DNA from: JANQIO01 sp038746745
GTDB lineage: Bacteria; Pseudomonadota; Gammaproteobacteria; Pseudomonadales; Halieaceae
Direction of reading: 5' to 3'
NCBI GenBank assembly: GCA_038746745.1
Contig: JBCDKJ010000003.1
Coordinates: 40,090-104,089 of the forward strand
Length of the DNA: 64,000 bases
This document shows positions 52,081 to 62,523 of the stretch, in pieces. Each line of letters opens with the position of its first letter. Within the stretch, counting starts at the first letter, position 1. Made by a program: the position numbers and the translations under genes. A model generated the notes under the pieces. It was not told the DNA's origin. It saw nothing but the letters and a program-made list of their open reading frames with translations, and searched no databases.

Positions 52081-52827
52081 ATGGATAGAGTGAAGGACAA
52101 AGTGTGCATTGTCACGGGCGCAGCCAGTGGTCTTGGCAAGGCTAGCGCAGAGCTGCTGGCGGCAGAGGGCGCCAGGCTGGTACTGGCAGATGTGGATGAC
52201 GCTGCAGGCGAGGCGCTGGCCAAAGCGCTGCCTGTAGCGGTGTTTCAGCACTGCGATGTTGGCAGTGAGGCTGATTGGCAGGCCCTGATGGCTGCCGCCG
52301 AGAGCGCCTTCGGCCGGGTTGACGTACTGGTGAATAACGCCGGTATTGCGGTGATGGGCACCATCGAGAAGACCACGCTGGAGCAGTGGGAGCGCGTGCA
52401 GCGTGTTAACAGCACCAGTGTGTTTCTTGGCTGCAAATACGGCATTGCAGCGATGAAGGCAGAGGGCGGTGTGATTATCAATATGTCATCCATGGCGGCG
52501 ATGATAGGGGTTCCCCTGTTTGCCGCGTATACCGCATCCAAAGGCGCAGTTCGGTCGCTGACCAAAACGGTATCCCTCTACTGCCAGCAAATGGGGTATG
52601 CCATCCGCTGCAACTCGGTGCATCCCGGCACCATCAATACACCCATGGGGGCAAAAGCGTTGGCAGAGGCAGACGATGCCAACGACCTCGAATTACTTTC
52701 CGGTGGTCAAACTGAGCTGGGAGAACCCGAGGATATTGGTTGGATGGTGGTATATCTCGCCTCCGACGAATCTCGCTTCGTTACCGGCGCAGAGATGCTG
52801 GTAGACAATGGGTTTACCGCGGGCTAG
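52081..52827 (+). CDS. Short-chain dehydrogenase/reductase
   Basis: ATG 52081, with AGGG six bases before it, starts a 248-residue classical SDR: TGAASGLG, NNAGIAV, MSSMAAMIG and YTASKGAV as the catalytic Tyr-Lys. It resembles 3-alpha(or 20-beta)-hydroxysteroid-dehydrogenase-like enzymes; substrate not determined. Its last four bases overlap the convergent DUF6491 gene. Confidence 0.92.
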   Translation: MDRVKDKVCIVTGAASGLGKASAELLAAEGARLVLADVDDAAGEALAKALPVAVFQHCDVGSEADWQALMAAAESAFGRVDVLVNNAGIAVMGTIEKTTLEQWERVQRVNSTSVFLGCKYGIAAMKAEGGVIINMSSMAAMIGVPLFAAYTASKGAVRSLTKTVSLYCQQMGYAIRCNSVHPGTINTPMGAKALAEADDANDLELLSGGQTELGEPEDIGWMVVYLASDESRFVTGAEMLVDNGFTAG

Positions 52828-53264
52828 TCCTCGTCATCAAGCACGACGCCGGCCTGGATTACCTCGTTAAATTTCCCCAGGCCGCAGCTTCCCGTTGGCC
52901 TGTAACCCGGTATGCCCGGATCCAGTATGCGTATGACGTCCAGGCTGCAAAGACGGGCTTGACGCGTTTCATAGACGAGCGTGCGACCGGGACGCAGGCC
53001 CGGACAGCGGTGGGGCAGAATGTTGATATAGGTTTTGTCGCCCCGCATTTGAAACTCGATCGTCCTGTCCCCGATGATTCGCGTATTTTTGATGGCCGAG
53101 CGGTTAATACAGTTAAGGCCCTCATCGGTTTCTAACGAGATGAGATCCAGAAAGGTGTCCTGCTCGCTGGGCGCCTCGCTCTCTGGACTGGAAGCACATC
53201 CGCCAAAGCACAGCGCTACTGCCAGAAGCAGTAGCCAGTTGAAGAGAGAGGGAGTTTTGCCCAT
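52824..53264 (-). CDS. DUF6491 lipoprotein
   Basis: ATG 53264 gives a 146-residue protein with lipoprotein signal peptide (WLLLLAVALCFGGC). The mature part has CINRSAIKNTRIIGDRTIEF, LPHRCPGLRPG and GSCGLGKFNEV, the DUF6491 pattern with conserved cysteines. The function of the family is unknown. Its stop overlaps that of the SDR gene. Confidence 0.78.
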   Translation of the reverse strand: MGKTPSLFNWLLLLAVALCFGGCASSPESEAPSEQDTFLDLISLETDEGLNCINRSAIKNTRIIGDRTIEFQMRGDKTYINILPHRCPGLRPGRTLVYETRQARLCSLDVIRILDPGIPGYRPTGSCGLGKFNEVIQAGVVLDDED

Positions 53265-53510
53265 GAGGTCATCCTTGCGTGTTGCCTTCACTTTTTATGT
53301 TATGCAGCCCATGCCACCTATGCCGCCGGGGTATATGTCGGACCCGAGGAAGTTCTGCGCTAGACTATGCCCGGTTAGCTTCTGTTCGCCAAGTAGCCGT
53401 ATCGCAGTCGGCTAGAACAGCGTGGCTGCCACAGTGTGACTGCCACAGCCTGACTGCCCGCCGGTCGCAGCTGCGGATAGATTTTAATAACAAGGTGCAG
53501 AGTCGTCGCA

Positions 53511-53924
53511 ATGACAGAAGAAACTGAGCGCAACAAGCAAGCCGTAACACGCTTTTTCGATGCCTTGAATCGCAGTGACATGGCTGCGGTAGCAGACAGC
53601 TATGCCGAAGACGGCAAGGTTTACACCATGGGCAATACGCTGATTTCCGGCGTCAACAGCAAGGCAGACATCAAGGCGTTTGGCGCCGGCGTGCTGGAGG
53701 CCTTCCCGGCCGGTCTTCAATTTACGGTGCATGCGATAACCGCGGAGGAGGATCGTGTGGCTGTGCAGGCTGAATCCAACGGCCAGCACGCCAGTGGGCA
53801 GGCTTACAACAACCACTATCACTTTCTGTTCCGCTTTCGCGACGGTGAGCTGATCAGTCTGCATGAATATATGGACACCGAGCTGGTGACGGATATACTC
53901 TGCGCCGGCCAGCGTCCTACGTAA
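53511..53924 (+). CDS. SnoaL/NTF2-like protein
   Basis: A 137-residue SnoaL-like protein: RNKQAVTRFFDALNRSDMAAV, then YAEDGKVYTMG, and a strand-rich C-terminal half ending HEYMDTELVTDIL. It may bind a small ligand or act as an isomerase. Twelve bases separate it from the serine dehydratase gene, so they may share a transcript. Confidence 0.85.
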   Translation: MTEETERNKQAVTRFFDALNRSDMAAVADSYAEDGKVYTMGNTLISGVNSKADIKAFGAGVLEAFPAGLQFTVHAITAEEDRVAVQAESNGQHASGQAYNNHYHFLFRFRDGELISLHEYMDTELVTDILCAGQRPT

Positions 53925-53936
53925 CTTTTTCCTCCC

Positions 53937-55340
53937 ATGTCCATCAGCGTTTTCGATCTTTTTAAGGTCGGCATTGGTCCGTCCAGTTCTCATACCGTGG
54001 GGCCCATGAAGGCCGCGCTTCGTTTTGCCCGCAGCGTGGAGACCGCGGGCAAATTGCCAGCGGTTACACAGATTGTGGCGGAGCTCTACGGCTCGCTGGG
54101 CGCTACCGGTCGTGGACACGGTTCCCCTAAGGCCATCGTGCTTGGACTGGAGGGTGAAACACCGGAGTCGGTGGATGTCGATAGCATTCCCAGGCGGTTG
54201 GAAGCCATAAAGGCCGATGGGCGGCTACGGGTCCTTGGCCAGCATGAGATCGCCTTTGACCATCGAAACGATCTGATCATGCATCGGGACGAAGCGCTGC
54301 CCTATCACGCTAATGGCATGCAGTTCAGCGCTTACGACGCTGAGGGGCAGCTTCTGCACCAGCGCATCTACTACTCGGTGGGTGGCGGCTTTGTAGTAGA
54401 TGAAAATGCCGGGGAGCACGATTCCCCGGTGGTCGAAGACAGCACAAAGCTGGCCTGGCCCTTTACTACAGGTAAGGAACTGCTGGACCAGTGTGAGGCA
54501 TCGGGGCTATCGATCAGTGCTCTTATGCTGGAGAACGAACAGGCCTGGCGCCGCAAAGAAGAAATACACGACGAGCTGTTGGAGCTGTGGCACGTGATGC
54601 ATGCCTGCATCGAAAAGGGCTGTCGGGAAGAGGGTATTATGCCGGGCGGCCTGAAGGTCAAACGGCGTGCTGCCGAACTGAAGCGACAGCTGGAGTCCAG
54701 CAGTGATCGGCTGTCGGACCCTTCTCTCAAAACAATGGACTGGGTCAGTCTCTACGCACTCGCCGTCAACGAAGAGAATGCCTCCGGCGGCCGTATCGTT
54801 ACGGCACCCACCAACGGCGCGGCGGGTATTATTCCCGCGGTTCTGCGTTACTTCATGGATTTCTGCGAGGACGCCACCGAAGCGGACGCCTGCCGCTTTC
54901 TGCTGACTGCGGGTGCCATTGGCATTCTGTACAAAATCAATGCTTCCATCAGCGGTGCCGAAGTGGGCTGTCAGGGCGAAGTAGGTTCAGCCTGTTCAAT
55001 GGCAGCGGGCGCGCTGGCCGATGTACTGGGTGGCACGCCGCGTCAGGTAGAAAACGCTGCGGAGATCGCGATGGAGCACAACCTGGGTCTGACCTGTGAC
55101 CCGATCGGGGGCCTGGTTCAGGTTCCCTGCATTGAGCGCAATGCCATGGCGGCCATGAAAGCAATCAACGCGGCCAGAATGGCGCTGAGAGGGGACGGCA
55201 CCCATTTTGTGTCCCTGGATCAGGTGATCAAAACCATGCGCGATACCGGGCAGGACATGCACGACCACTACAAGGAAACCGCTCGCGGCGGTCTGGCGGT
55301 CAATGTGGTTGAAGTACCTGTCAGCGTTATTGAGTGCTAG
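53937..55340 (+). CDS. sdaA: L-serine ammonia-lyase
   Basis: The 467-residue one-chain L-serine dehydratase starts SVFDLFKVGIGPSSSHTVGPM and has a beta domain, then the alpha domain with iron-sulfur-cluster cysteines in GCQGEVGSACSMA and TCDPIGGLVQVPCIE. It converts L-serine to pyruvate and ammonia. Length and motifs match the bacterial [4Fe-4S] SdaA type. Confidence 0.96.
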   Translation: MSISVFDLFKVGIGPSSSHTVGPMKAALRFARSVETAGKLPAVTQIVAELYGSLGATGRGHGSPKAIVLGLEGETPESVDVDSIPRRLEAIKADGRLRVLGQHEIAFDHRNDLIMHRDEALPYHANGMQFSAYDAEGQLLHQRIYYSVGGGFVVDENAGEHDSPVVEDSTKLAWPFTTGKELLDQCEASGLSISALMLENEQAWRRKEEIHDELLELWHVMHACIEKGCREEGIMPGGLKVKRRAAELKRQLESSSDRLSDPSLKTMDWVSLYALAVNEENASGGRIVTAPTNGAAGIIPAVLRYFMDFCEDATEADACRFLLTAGAIGILYKINASISGAEVGCQGEVGSACSMAAGALADVLGGTPRQVENAAEIAMEHNLGLTCDPIGGLVQVPCIERNAMAAMKAINAARMALRGDGTHFVSLDQVIKTMRDTGQDMHDHYKETARGGLAVNVVEVPVSVIEC

Positions 55341-55465
55341 CGTTGTGCTCCCGCGGTCACGGGTAGTGACTGGAATTCATTGCTCCGCATTCTCTTTACT
55401 TAAGGCCACGGGCCATATAGCTGATTTGCGCCGAAATCTGTCAGGTAATCGGCTGCTGCCTGGGA

Positions 55466-56935
55466 TTAGTTCCTGACTATCGGCTGGGAGATCCTGGCCT
55501 CTCTAAGCGCGCTTCGTCTTACCTTTCCTGCGTCGTCGCGCAGCGGCTCGGACGCAAATTCCACGGTACGTGGAAGCTTGTAGGTCACCAGTCGCTTGCG
55601 CAAGAACGTCAGCATGGCGTCCTCAGAAATTTCTATCCCGGGAGCGTCGATAATTGCGTGCACTGCATTTCCCATATCTTCGTGTGGTAAGCCGATTACA
55701 GCGCAGGACCGAATACCTGGATACTCTTCAATGGCGGCTTCTACTTCGGCTGGATACACGTTTGCGCCGCCAGAAACGATCATATCGGTGCGACGATCGG
55801 CGAGATATAAATAGCCATCGGCATCAAAGAACCCCATATCTCCAAGGCTCTCCCAACCATCATCCCGCGCCCGTGGCTCTGCACCGATATAAGTATATGT
55901 TGACCCGGGCCCGCCCGCTGGGCGCATAAAGATCTCGCCAACTTCTCCCGGCCCCAGTTCTCTACCTTCGTCACTGAGGACTTTGATTTCTCCCATGGCC
56001 GCTATGGGCTTCCCGACCGAGCCGCGGTGTTTGAGCCACTCGCCGCCTGAGATCAGGGTGCCGGCCTGACCCTCCGTACCGCCGTAGAATTCCCAGATGA
56101 CGTCGGGGCCCAGCCAGTCTATGAAGGCGTTCTTGAGCCACGCGGGGCAGGGACCTGCCATATGAATCAGCGACTTCAGAGCACTGAGATCGTAGCTGCA
56201 GCGCACCGCCTCAGGCAGGTTCCAGATTCGCTGCATCATGGTTGGAACCATGTATACATCTTCGACAGCGCAGTTTTGTAGCAGCTGCAAAGTGCGCTCG
56301 GCATCAAACTTTTTCATCAGGACGGTTCTGTTCCCCTGGCACAGTGAGGAGACCATCCACAGAAACGGACCGTTGTGATAGAGCGGACCTGGGATGAGAA
56401 CCGTGGACTCGTGAGGCACAGTCAGGTTCCTGTAACTGAGATCCCACTGGGCTGGTACCGGCATAACTATCAACTTGGGCCGACCAGTGCTGCCTCCTGA
56501 AGTGACGGCCTTCACTCTTGACGAGGTTCGCTCTTCCAGAGGCTCATCACTTACGGAGAGCTCGGGTTGAAAGTCGGGCGGCAATTGCGGGCAAGCTGAC
56601 CCCTTCCCCAGGGCACCAATTACAAGCGCGGGATCTGCCAGCGTCACTATCGCTTCCAACTCGACGTCCGGTAGTCGATGGGAGACTGGCTGCGGCGTCG
56701 CGCCCAACTTCCATATGGCGAAACATGCCTCTACAAACGCGATACTGTTTGGAAGTCCTACCGTCACGAAGTCATCCTGCTTGACGCCTAAATCGGCATA
56801 AGCCCGCGCCAGACGGTTGGTCCTGGCGTCAATGTCGCTCCAGGTAAGCGCTTCTTCATCCAGGACAAGTGCCGTGGCGTCGGGCTTGCGAGCGGCCCAG
56901 TGCGAAAGGATGCGGGAAAAAGAGACAGGTTTCAT
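55466..56935 (-). CDS. Acyl-CoA synthetase (AMP-dependent ligase)
   Basis: The 489-residue ANL enzyme has P-loop TSGGSTGRPKLIV, EFYGGTEGQ, and C-terminal-domain motifs GDMGFFDADGYLYLADRRTD and the catalytic Lys in DDAGKVRRSALRE. It activates a carboxylic acid as acyl-AMP and then acyl-CoA; bile-acid-CoA-ligase-like and cyclohexanecarboxylate-ligase-like branches are candidates. It lies 104 bases downstream of a TonB-dependent receptor gene on the same strand. Confidence 0.9.
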   Translation of the reverse strand: MKPVSFSRILSHWAARKPDATALVLDEEALTWSDIDARTNRLARAYADLGVKQDDFVTVGLPNSIAFVEACFAIWKLGATPQPVSHRLPDVELEAIVTLADPALVIGALGKGSACPQLPPDFQPELSVSDEPLEERTSSRVKAVTSGGSTGRPKLIVMPVPAQWDLSYRNLTVPHESTVLIPGPLYHNGPFLWMVSSLCQGNRTVLMKKFDAERTLQLLQNCAVEDVYMVPTMMQRIWNLPEAVRCSYDLSALKSLIHMAGPCPAWLKNAFIDWLGPDVIWEFYGGTEGQAGTLISGGEWLKHRGSVGKPIAAMGEIKVLSDEGRELGPGEVGEIFMRPAGGPGSTYTYIGAEPRARDDGWESLGDMGFFDADGYLYLADRRTDMIVSGGANVYPAEVEAAIEEYPGIRSCAVIGLPHEDMGNAVHAIIDAPGIEISEDAMLTFLRKRLVTYKLPRTVEFASEPLRDDAGKVRRSALREARISQPIVRN

Positions 56936-57038
56936 GGTGTGTCCAGGTAAGGCGCGCGCTCAACGCCTTGGTTTTTAATCGTTAAGCGCGAACATGTTTG
57001 TCATTCTGGTCCCTTTAAGGACGCAAGCTTCGAACTCA

Positions 57039-59258
57039 TCAAAAGTTGTAGTTAAGTTCGACCCCCACTGTTAATGGCCGAACCCTGTTCGCGTCTACAC
57101 CAAGCTGGGCAAGTGATGCTATCTGCGAGAATTCGCCGTCTTCATCGGTGAGGTTTTCGCCTGTTAGATACGCAGACCAGGTGTCTCCTTCGATGCCAAT
57201 TCGCGCATTGACCAGTGTGATGTCGTCAGACGTATAGGTGAACTGCGGCGCCGCGTAGTCAGTGCGGTCTGAAAAATAGGTAGCACCGAGGTATGCAATT
57301 CCTCCCAGAGATCCGATGCGCCAGCCATAGGTGGCAGAGGCTGATAGCGTCGTATCCGGTGAGAGCCGCATATCGCTTCCATCCACAATTCCAGCGGCAG
57401 GCGTCGAACCGGTGTATTCGGTTTGGTTGAAGTTCCCGGTTGCTGCGAGTGAGAGCTGACCGACCTGATAGTTGATACCGAATTCAAAGCCGAGACCCTC
57501 CGCGCCTTCGGTATTGAGTGCGTAGCCAAACACGCCATCTTGCCCGGCACCCAGTAGCAGCGCCTGTATATCGTCCCAATCGAGATAGTAGAGGGCGGCC
57601 TCCAGGTTTAGCGCGTTATCCAGCAGCGTCCACTTTGCTCCAAGTTCATAGCTAATGACTTCATCGGGATCGATTGTGGAAGGCACGTCGATGCCCGACA
57701 GCGTCGCCTGTATCAGCGCGTCACCGGGGTTGTTGCCGCCGCTTCTGAATCCCTGCGCGATGTTGGCGTAGTAGAGCGAGTTATCGTTGGGCGTCCACGC
57801 CAGGTTGAATCGACCTGTTACCTGATCGAACTCTCCAGATCTCGGATTGTCGATTCCCAGTGCTGCCAGCGTGTCAACGATTGCGGGCAGCTTGTCCTCC
57901 AGCGTTCTCTCATCTTCGAAGTAGCGCAGTCCCAGAGTGATTTCCCAGACATCATTGAGCTGATAGGCGATCTCGCCATACACCGCCCATGATTCGGACG
58001 TCTCGACCGCGGAGTTAATCACGCTCTCGTTGGGTATCACGCCGATGCCAGGCACATCGAGGTAGAGAAGAACGGAATTCTGGGATTCGTTTTCCATGTC
58101 CAGGTACATAACGCCCGCGTTCCAGTTGACCCGACTGGAGCCTACAGACGCAATCCGTAACTCTTGCGCAAACGTGTCGAGAACGGGGAAAGCCTGCTCT
58201 TGAAACAGCCCCAGCACTGCCAACGCGTTTTCATAGCTGCCTTCAAGCTTCGAAGTGGTACTAGTGAACTCGAGGCTATCTGTTCTGTACTTTACAGTCA
58301 GCCCATACAGGTCGTTTTCCGTATTTGCATAGAGCGAGTCGCTGGTGACCGGGCCCACAACCGTTCCCGGCCCACCCGTGAGGATGTCTGTGGCGACGAA
58401 TAGAAGATTTTGCTCGTAGTTGTCGTCGCCCCAGTCCTGGAAGGTTTCGCGCTCTGAGTGCCAATAGGAGCCCATAATGGAAAGCTGATCAGTGGCTTGC
58501 CACAACAGTTTCACTCGATAACTGGTGTCATCCAGGGTGTTGAAGTCGTCTTCTCCGGCGAGCGGCAAGTCGATGAAGCCACCATTGTCTATTTGGGCTC
58601 CAACGATTCGTAACGCCAATGTGTCTTCAATCAAGGGGACGTTTAGGGCGCCCTGGACTTTCCAGTTATCCCCACCGCCATCCGTCGCAGATGCGCCGCC
58701 GGTAATCTTGCCGGAAAACTCATCCAGCACCGGGTCATTGGTGAGAATCCTTACCGTGCCACCTGCTGAGCCAGCGCCGAACAGCGTGCCCTGCGGTCCG
58801 CGAAGTACCTCTATTCTCTTTAAATCGTAGGGGTTGGTGTCGGGGAGGATATTCGCAGAGATGCGCGTATAGGGCAGGTCATCCAGGTAGTAGCCAACCG
58901 GGGAATCTCCTACAACGGCGGAGATCCCGCGTATCATTACGGAGTCTCCGACGTTGGTGTTTCTCACGACTGATACGCCGGGAACGGAGGTGAGCGCGCC
59001 CATAACTGAACTCGTGCCTCGAGCCTCCAGGAGGTCTCCAGTGAGCGCACTCACCGCTAGCGGTGTATCCATGAGACCCGTTTCTTCACCGCGCCGAAGT
59101 GCTGTGACGACGACTTCTTCAATCACCGCCTGCTTATCCGAGACGGAGTTTTGCGCCAGCGCACTTGCGCCGAGTATCGAAATACTCGCGCAAAAGACAG
59201 ATCGCGCGATGAGTGATTGTAGTGATAGGGAACCGTTCTTTGATGGAAGTGCTGTCAC
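57039..59258 (-). CDS. TonB-dependent receptor without STN domain
   Basis: GTG 59258 is preceded by GAGGT. The 739-residue protein has a signal peptide (cleavage near ALA-Q35), TonB box IEEVVVTALRR, plug (LTSVPGVSVVRNTNVGDSV; RIEVLRGPQGTLFGAGSAGG) and a barrel ending ELNYNF. With no STN it does not signal through a FecR. This subtype is common in proteobacteria that take up terpenoid, steroid or aromatic compounds rather than siderophores; that is inference. The 233-base gap upstream to the AraC gene shows no other gene. Confidence 0.94.
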   Translation of the reverse strand: MTALPSKNGSLSLQSLIARSVFCASISILGASALAQNSVSDKQAVIEEVVVTALRRGEETGLMDTPLAVSALTGDLLEARGTSSVMGALTSVPGVSVVRNTNVGDSVMIRGISAVVGDSPVGYYLDDLPYTRISANILPDTNPYDLKRIEVLRGPQGTLFGAGSAGGTVRILTNDPVLDEFSGKITGGASATDGGGDNWKVQGALNVPLIEDTLALRIVGAQIDNGGFIDLPLAGEDDFNTLDDTSYRVKLLWQATDQLSIMGSYWHSERETFQDWGDDNYEQNLLFVATDILTGGPGTVVGPVTSDSLYANTENDLYGLTVKYRTDSLEFTSTTSKLEGSYENALAVLGLFQEQAFPVLDTFAQELRIASVGSSRVNWNAGVMYLDMENESQNSVLLYLDVPGIGVIPNESVINSAVETSESWAVYGEIAYQLNDVWEITLGLRYFEDERTLEDKLPAIVDTLAALGIDNPRSGEFDQVTGRFNLAWTPNDNSLYYANIAQGFRSGGNNPGDALIQATLSGIDVPSTIDPDEVISYELGAKWTLLDNALNLEAALYYLDWDDIQALLLGAGQDGVFGYALNTEGAEGLGFEFGINYQVGQLSLAATGNFNQTEYTGSTPAAGIVDGSDMRLSPDTTLSASATYGWRIGSLGGIAYLGATYFSDRTDYAAPQFTYTSDDITLVNARIGIEGDTWSAYLTGENLTDEDGEFSQIASLAQLGVDANRVRPLTVGVELNYNF

Positions 59259-59491
59259 GGCGACACCTCAAGTTTTTGTTGTTATGTAGGCTGCGTAAGC
59301 TACGTGTAGCAGTTCAGAAGATCGTTATTGCATGCGCTACAGACTTATGCCCGACGCACTATTATTGTGACGAGACCTGTAGCAGGCACCGCGATGGGTG
59401 TGTATCACTCAGGAAGACGTGGGCCGTGTGCAGGCATTGCGCCCTGTTGAAGATAGCCGTCTGTAGGATGAGCACGAGCCCTCAGAGCATC

Positions 59492-60607
59492 TTATTGCTC
59501 TTCAGCTGCGACGCCCGCGCTTACGCGATGCTGTGCTCTGAACTGTGATGGGCTGGTACCAAATCGCCGGCGAAACGCCAGAGTAAAGTTGCTGGCATGC
59601 TCATATCCGCAGGCAAGCGCAATATCGGTGATACTCCCGTCGCCCAGTTTGAGCATGTCGCAAGCATGCCGCATTCGAAGTTCAAGTGAGTATCCGCCCA
59701 CCGTGTCGCCGAACATTCGCTTGAATCCTTCGGTGAGTTTTTTCCTGTTTAGTCCCACCATTCGGCTTAGTTCTGCGATCGAGGGTGGCGATGCGTAGCG
59801 TTCAGTTATGATCGATCTTGCCTGAGCCAGCCGTCTAACCTCGCAAACCGGCACCTCACGAGTGGAATCTCCAGGCAGAGACTGGCTGCTGTCTCCTAGC
59901 AGGCATAAGAGCTCACCAATCTTCAACCGCATGGTCATTATTCGTGAGAAACCGGACCTTGGAAGGTTCGCAAAGCTGTACGCGATATTCTCCAGAAGCT
60001 GAGTCTTCGGCAGCACAAATGTGCGTTCTTCCGTGGTTCGCCCCTCACGCAGCCTCTGAAAGAGTGGAACCGGCGGAATTCCAAGGCGATGCCATACTTC
60101 AATCTCTCCCTGCTCCAAAAAGTTCAGCAAGGTTAAATCAATCTTGCTGTCACCACGCATGCTGTATCCGTAGTCTCCCTGTTCCGGCATGTATGACACA
60201 ACGCCGGCCGCCTCCCCGGAATCCACAGAGATGCTGCCAAATTGATAACGGATTCCAGGGCTGTGGAATAAGCGCAATACGATGTATCCCAGATCAGGCT
60301 CGGCGTTGCTGGCAACTTCACTCATAGCATCAGGATTCGTGGGCTGGAGCTGGGCTCTATAGGCGCTGACCCCTGGAAACGGCCGATACCCTTCTAGCTC
60401 ACCGACGGCGAACTGCGAATTGAATCTGCAGTAAAGTCCTGTCCCATCGGCAATCAGCGAATCCGGGAGTGGGAATACTCGCCTCCTGGTGAACTCGGAT
60501 TCCTGAAACTCTTCCAGGAAACAGGATCGAAACTTCTCGATGTCCTCGAAAAACTCGATTTCCCCGGCAATAGCGGGATTTACTCCGAAAGGCGTTAGTG
60601 GGTGCAT
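59492..60607 (-). CDS. AraC-family regulator, PchR-like
   Basis: ATG 60607 starts a 371-residue protein with a long N-terminal effector region and a C-terminal double helix-turn-helix (PSIAELSRMVGLNRKKLTEGF; ITDIALACGYEHASNFTLAFR). It lies upstream of and in the same direction as the receptor gene, as PchR-type regulators of outer-membrane receptors often do, and is divergent from the esterase gene. It probably activates one or both. Confidence 0.88.
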   Translation of the reverse strand: MHPLTPFGVNPAIAGEIEFFEDIEKFRSCFLEEFQESEFTRRRVFPLPDSLIADGTGLYCRFNSQFAVGELEGYRPFPGVSAYRAQLQPTNPDAMSEVASNAEPDLGYIVLRLFHSPGIRYQFGSISVDSGEAAGVVSYMPEQGDYGYSMRGDSKIDLTLLNFLEQGEIEVWHRLGIPPVPLFQRLREGRTTEERTFVLPKTQLLENIAYSFANLPRSGFSRIMTMRLKIGELLCLLGDSSQSLPGDSTREVPVCEVRRLAQARSIITERYASPPSIAELSRMVGLNRKKLTEGFKRMFGDTVGGYSLELRMRHACDMLKLGDGSITDIALACGYEHASNFTLAFRRRFGTSPSQFRAQHRVSAGVAAEEQ

Positions 60608-60861
60608 AAGCAATCACATTTTTATTATGACGATGAATTAGCACATTCCCTCGATAGTCTTACGCCATTGCGTGTACAGGCACAACTGCAATCAGATAAA
60701 AAAAGTGCTTTCCCCATAAGTTCTGAGAACATGAATAACGTGGATCTGCCGATAATCCAACAAAGCTTTGTCCTTTACGCTTGCTTTGGACAAGCGGCAG
60801 GCGAGCAGCAACGGAATTACATTCTGCCAAGGTAAGTGGCACGTCACAGGTAGGTAGGCTC

Positions 60862-62523
60862 TTGAGACCCAAACGACCCGAAGTAGAACTTCACAGCGGC
60901 CAGATCTGCGGACGCACTGCGGGGAAACAAGGCATACACGAGTTTCGCGGCATTCCCTACGCTGCACCGCCGGTTGGTGCGCGGCGTTGGACGGCGCCGG
61001 AATGCCCGGCTCGTTGGGATGGCGTGCGGCTCTGCGCAGAAGATGGCCCCATCCCGCCGCAGCTGGCCTTATCGCACAAAGCGTTTATACAGCACATGAT
61101 TTCCAGCCTTGGCTTCTCGCCGCTGAAGTCCATCGCGTTAAAGGGCCTTATGCGGATAGCTCCTCAGCGACGAGAGTCAGAAGACTGCCTGACGCTGTCA
61201 GTGCGCACACCCACATTGGAGGCATCAGCGCGTTTGCCGGTGATGGTCTGGATACATGGAGGTGGCTACGTTGACGGCAGTGGTTGTGATCCGATGTACA
61301 GGGGGCATGCAATTCCGGCCCAGGGGGTTGTCTATGTGTCGCTGAACTACCGGTTGGGTGTGCTTGGCTTTCTCGCTCATCCTGAGCTGAGCGAGGAGTC
61401 AGAGCAGGGTGTATCTGGCAATTACGGCCTTCTCGATCAGATTCACGCGCTTAAGTGGGTACAGAAAAATATCAGTGCATTTGGCGGTGACCCGGACAAT
61501 GTCACGATTTTTGGTGAGTCTGGGGGTGGTGATGCTGTACTGAGATTAATGTGCTCGCCCCTGGCTGCAGGACTGTTTCACAAAGCGGCTAGCCAGAGCC
61601 CTGGTACCTATCACGAGATCAAGTTTTTACGTAAGGATGACGGATCGAGGAAGAGCGGTGAAAGCGTAGGCGTCAACTTTGCACGCCATTGTGGTGTGCA
61701 ATGTGGCGTGAGCAAGCGCGGCGCTATAGAAGAGCTGCGGAGTCTTCCCGTGCATGAAATACAGCGAAAAGTGCACGAATTCGACGAATCCGAGAGGGAG
61801 TTTAATCCTCTTATTGATGGTGTCGTGCTGCCTAAATCCGTGCTTGCTGCATTTCACTCCGGTGAGCAAGCAACAGTTCCTCTGATCATCGGAAGTAACG
61901 CTGACGAAGAAACTCTGACCTATCCTTTTGTGCGCGCCCCCATCTTCGACTATCGATTCAACCCTCCGCCGCCAGGCGAATATGCAGCCTTTCTTGATAG
62001 AGAATTTGGTTCAGACAAAGCAGAACTCGTCAGATATTACCCTGGCATTGATTCAGGCAGTCCTGCAGCCTCCGCACGTGTATTTCGCGATAGTTTCTAT
62101 GGTGCGAAGAGCTTTTTCCTCGCTAAGGCAGCAAGCTCGACAAACCAGGTGTTTTTCTACCGTTTCGAGCGGCAGCCATCCAATAAGAATCAGACGGCAA
62201 AGGCGTTTCACGGTGCTGACATCACGTTTGTGCACGGTACGCCTAGCTTCGTCTTTCCAATGAATGAAGAGGACAAAGCGCTGTCGGCAGCAATGACTAG
62301 CTACTGGTGCAATTTTGCGAAGACGGGAAACCCTAATGGCCAGGGGTTGCAGCCCTGGAGCACATTCGACGCAACGACCCCAACCTGGTTACGGCTTAAC
62401 CATGCAATCAGTGAGTCCAATGTTGATAAAACCGGGGCTTACGATATCTTTTGCCGGCGACTTCTGAGAGCGGTAGGTGAACCAGGCTCTGTCGAGCAGG
62501 GCCCTGCGCATCAGTCACTGTGA
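60862..62523 (+). CDS. Type-B carboxylesterase
   Basis: The alpha/beta hydrolase of the cholinesterase-like type-B family has the pattern FRGIPYAAPPVG, oxyanion motif WIHGGGYVDGSG, nucleophile in TIFGESGGGD (Ser; GESGGG instead of GESAGG), acid in GSNADEETL and His in AFHGADITF. TTG 60862 after AGGTAGG is a guess; TTG 60781 would add 27 residues and no ATG is near. No signal peptide is visible. It cleaves carboxylic esters and runs into the convergent hydrolase by 13 bases. Confidence 0.88.
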   Translation: MRPKRPEVELHSGQICGRTAGKQGIHEFRGIPYAAPPVGARRWTAPECPARWDGVRLCAEDGPIPPQLALSHKAFIQHMISSLGFSPLKSIALKGLMRIAPQRRESEDCLTLSVRTPTLEASARLPVMVWIHGGGYVDGSGCDPMYRGHAIPAQGVVYVSLNYRLGVLGFLAHPELSEESEQGVSGNYGLLDQIHALKWVQKNISAFGGDPDNVTIFGESGGGDAVLRLMCSPLAAGLFHKAASQSPGTYHEIKFLRKDDGSRKSGESVGVNFARHCGVQCGVSKRGAIEELRSLPVHEIQRKVHEFDESEREFNPLIDGVVLPKSVLAAFHSGEQATVPLIIGSNADEETLTYPFVRAPIFDYRFNPPPPGEYAAFLDREFGSDKAELVRYYPGIDSGSPAASARVFRDSFYGAKSFFLAKAASSTNQVFFYRFERQPSNKNQTAKAFHGADITFVHGTPSFVFPMNEEDKALSAAMTSYWCNFAKTGNPNGQGLQPWSTFDATTPTWLRLNHAISESNVDKTGAYDIFCRRLLRAVGEPGSVEQGPAHQSL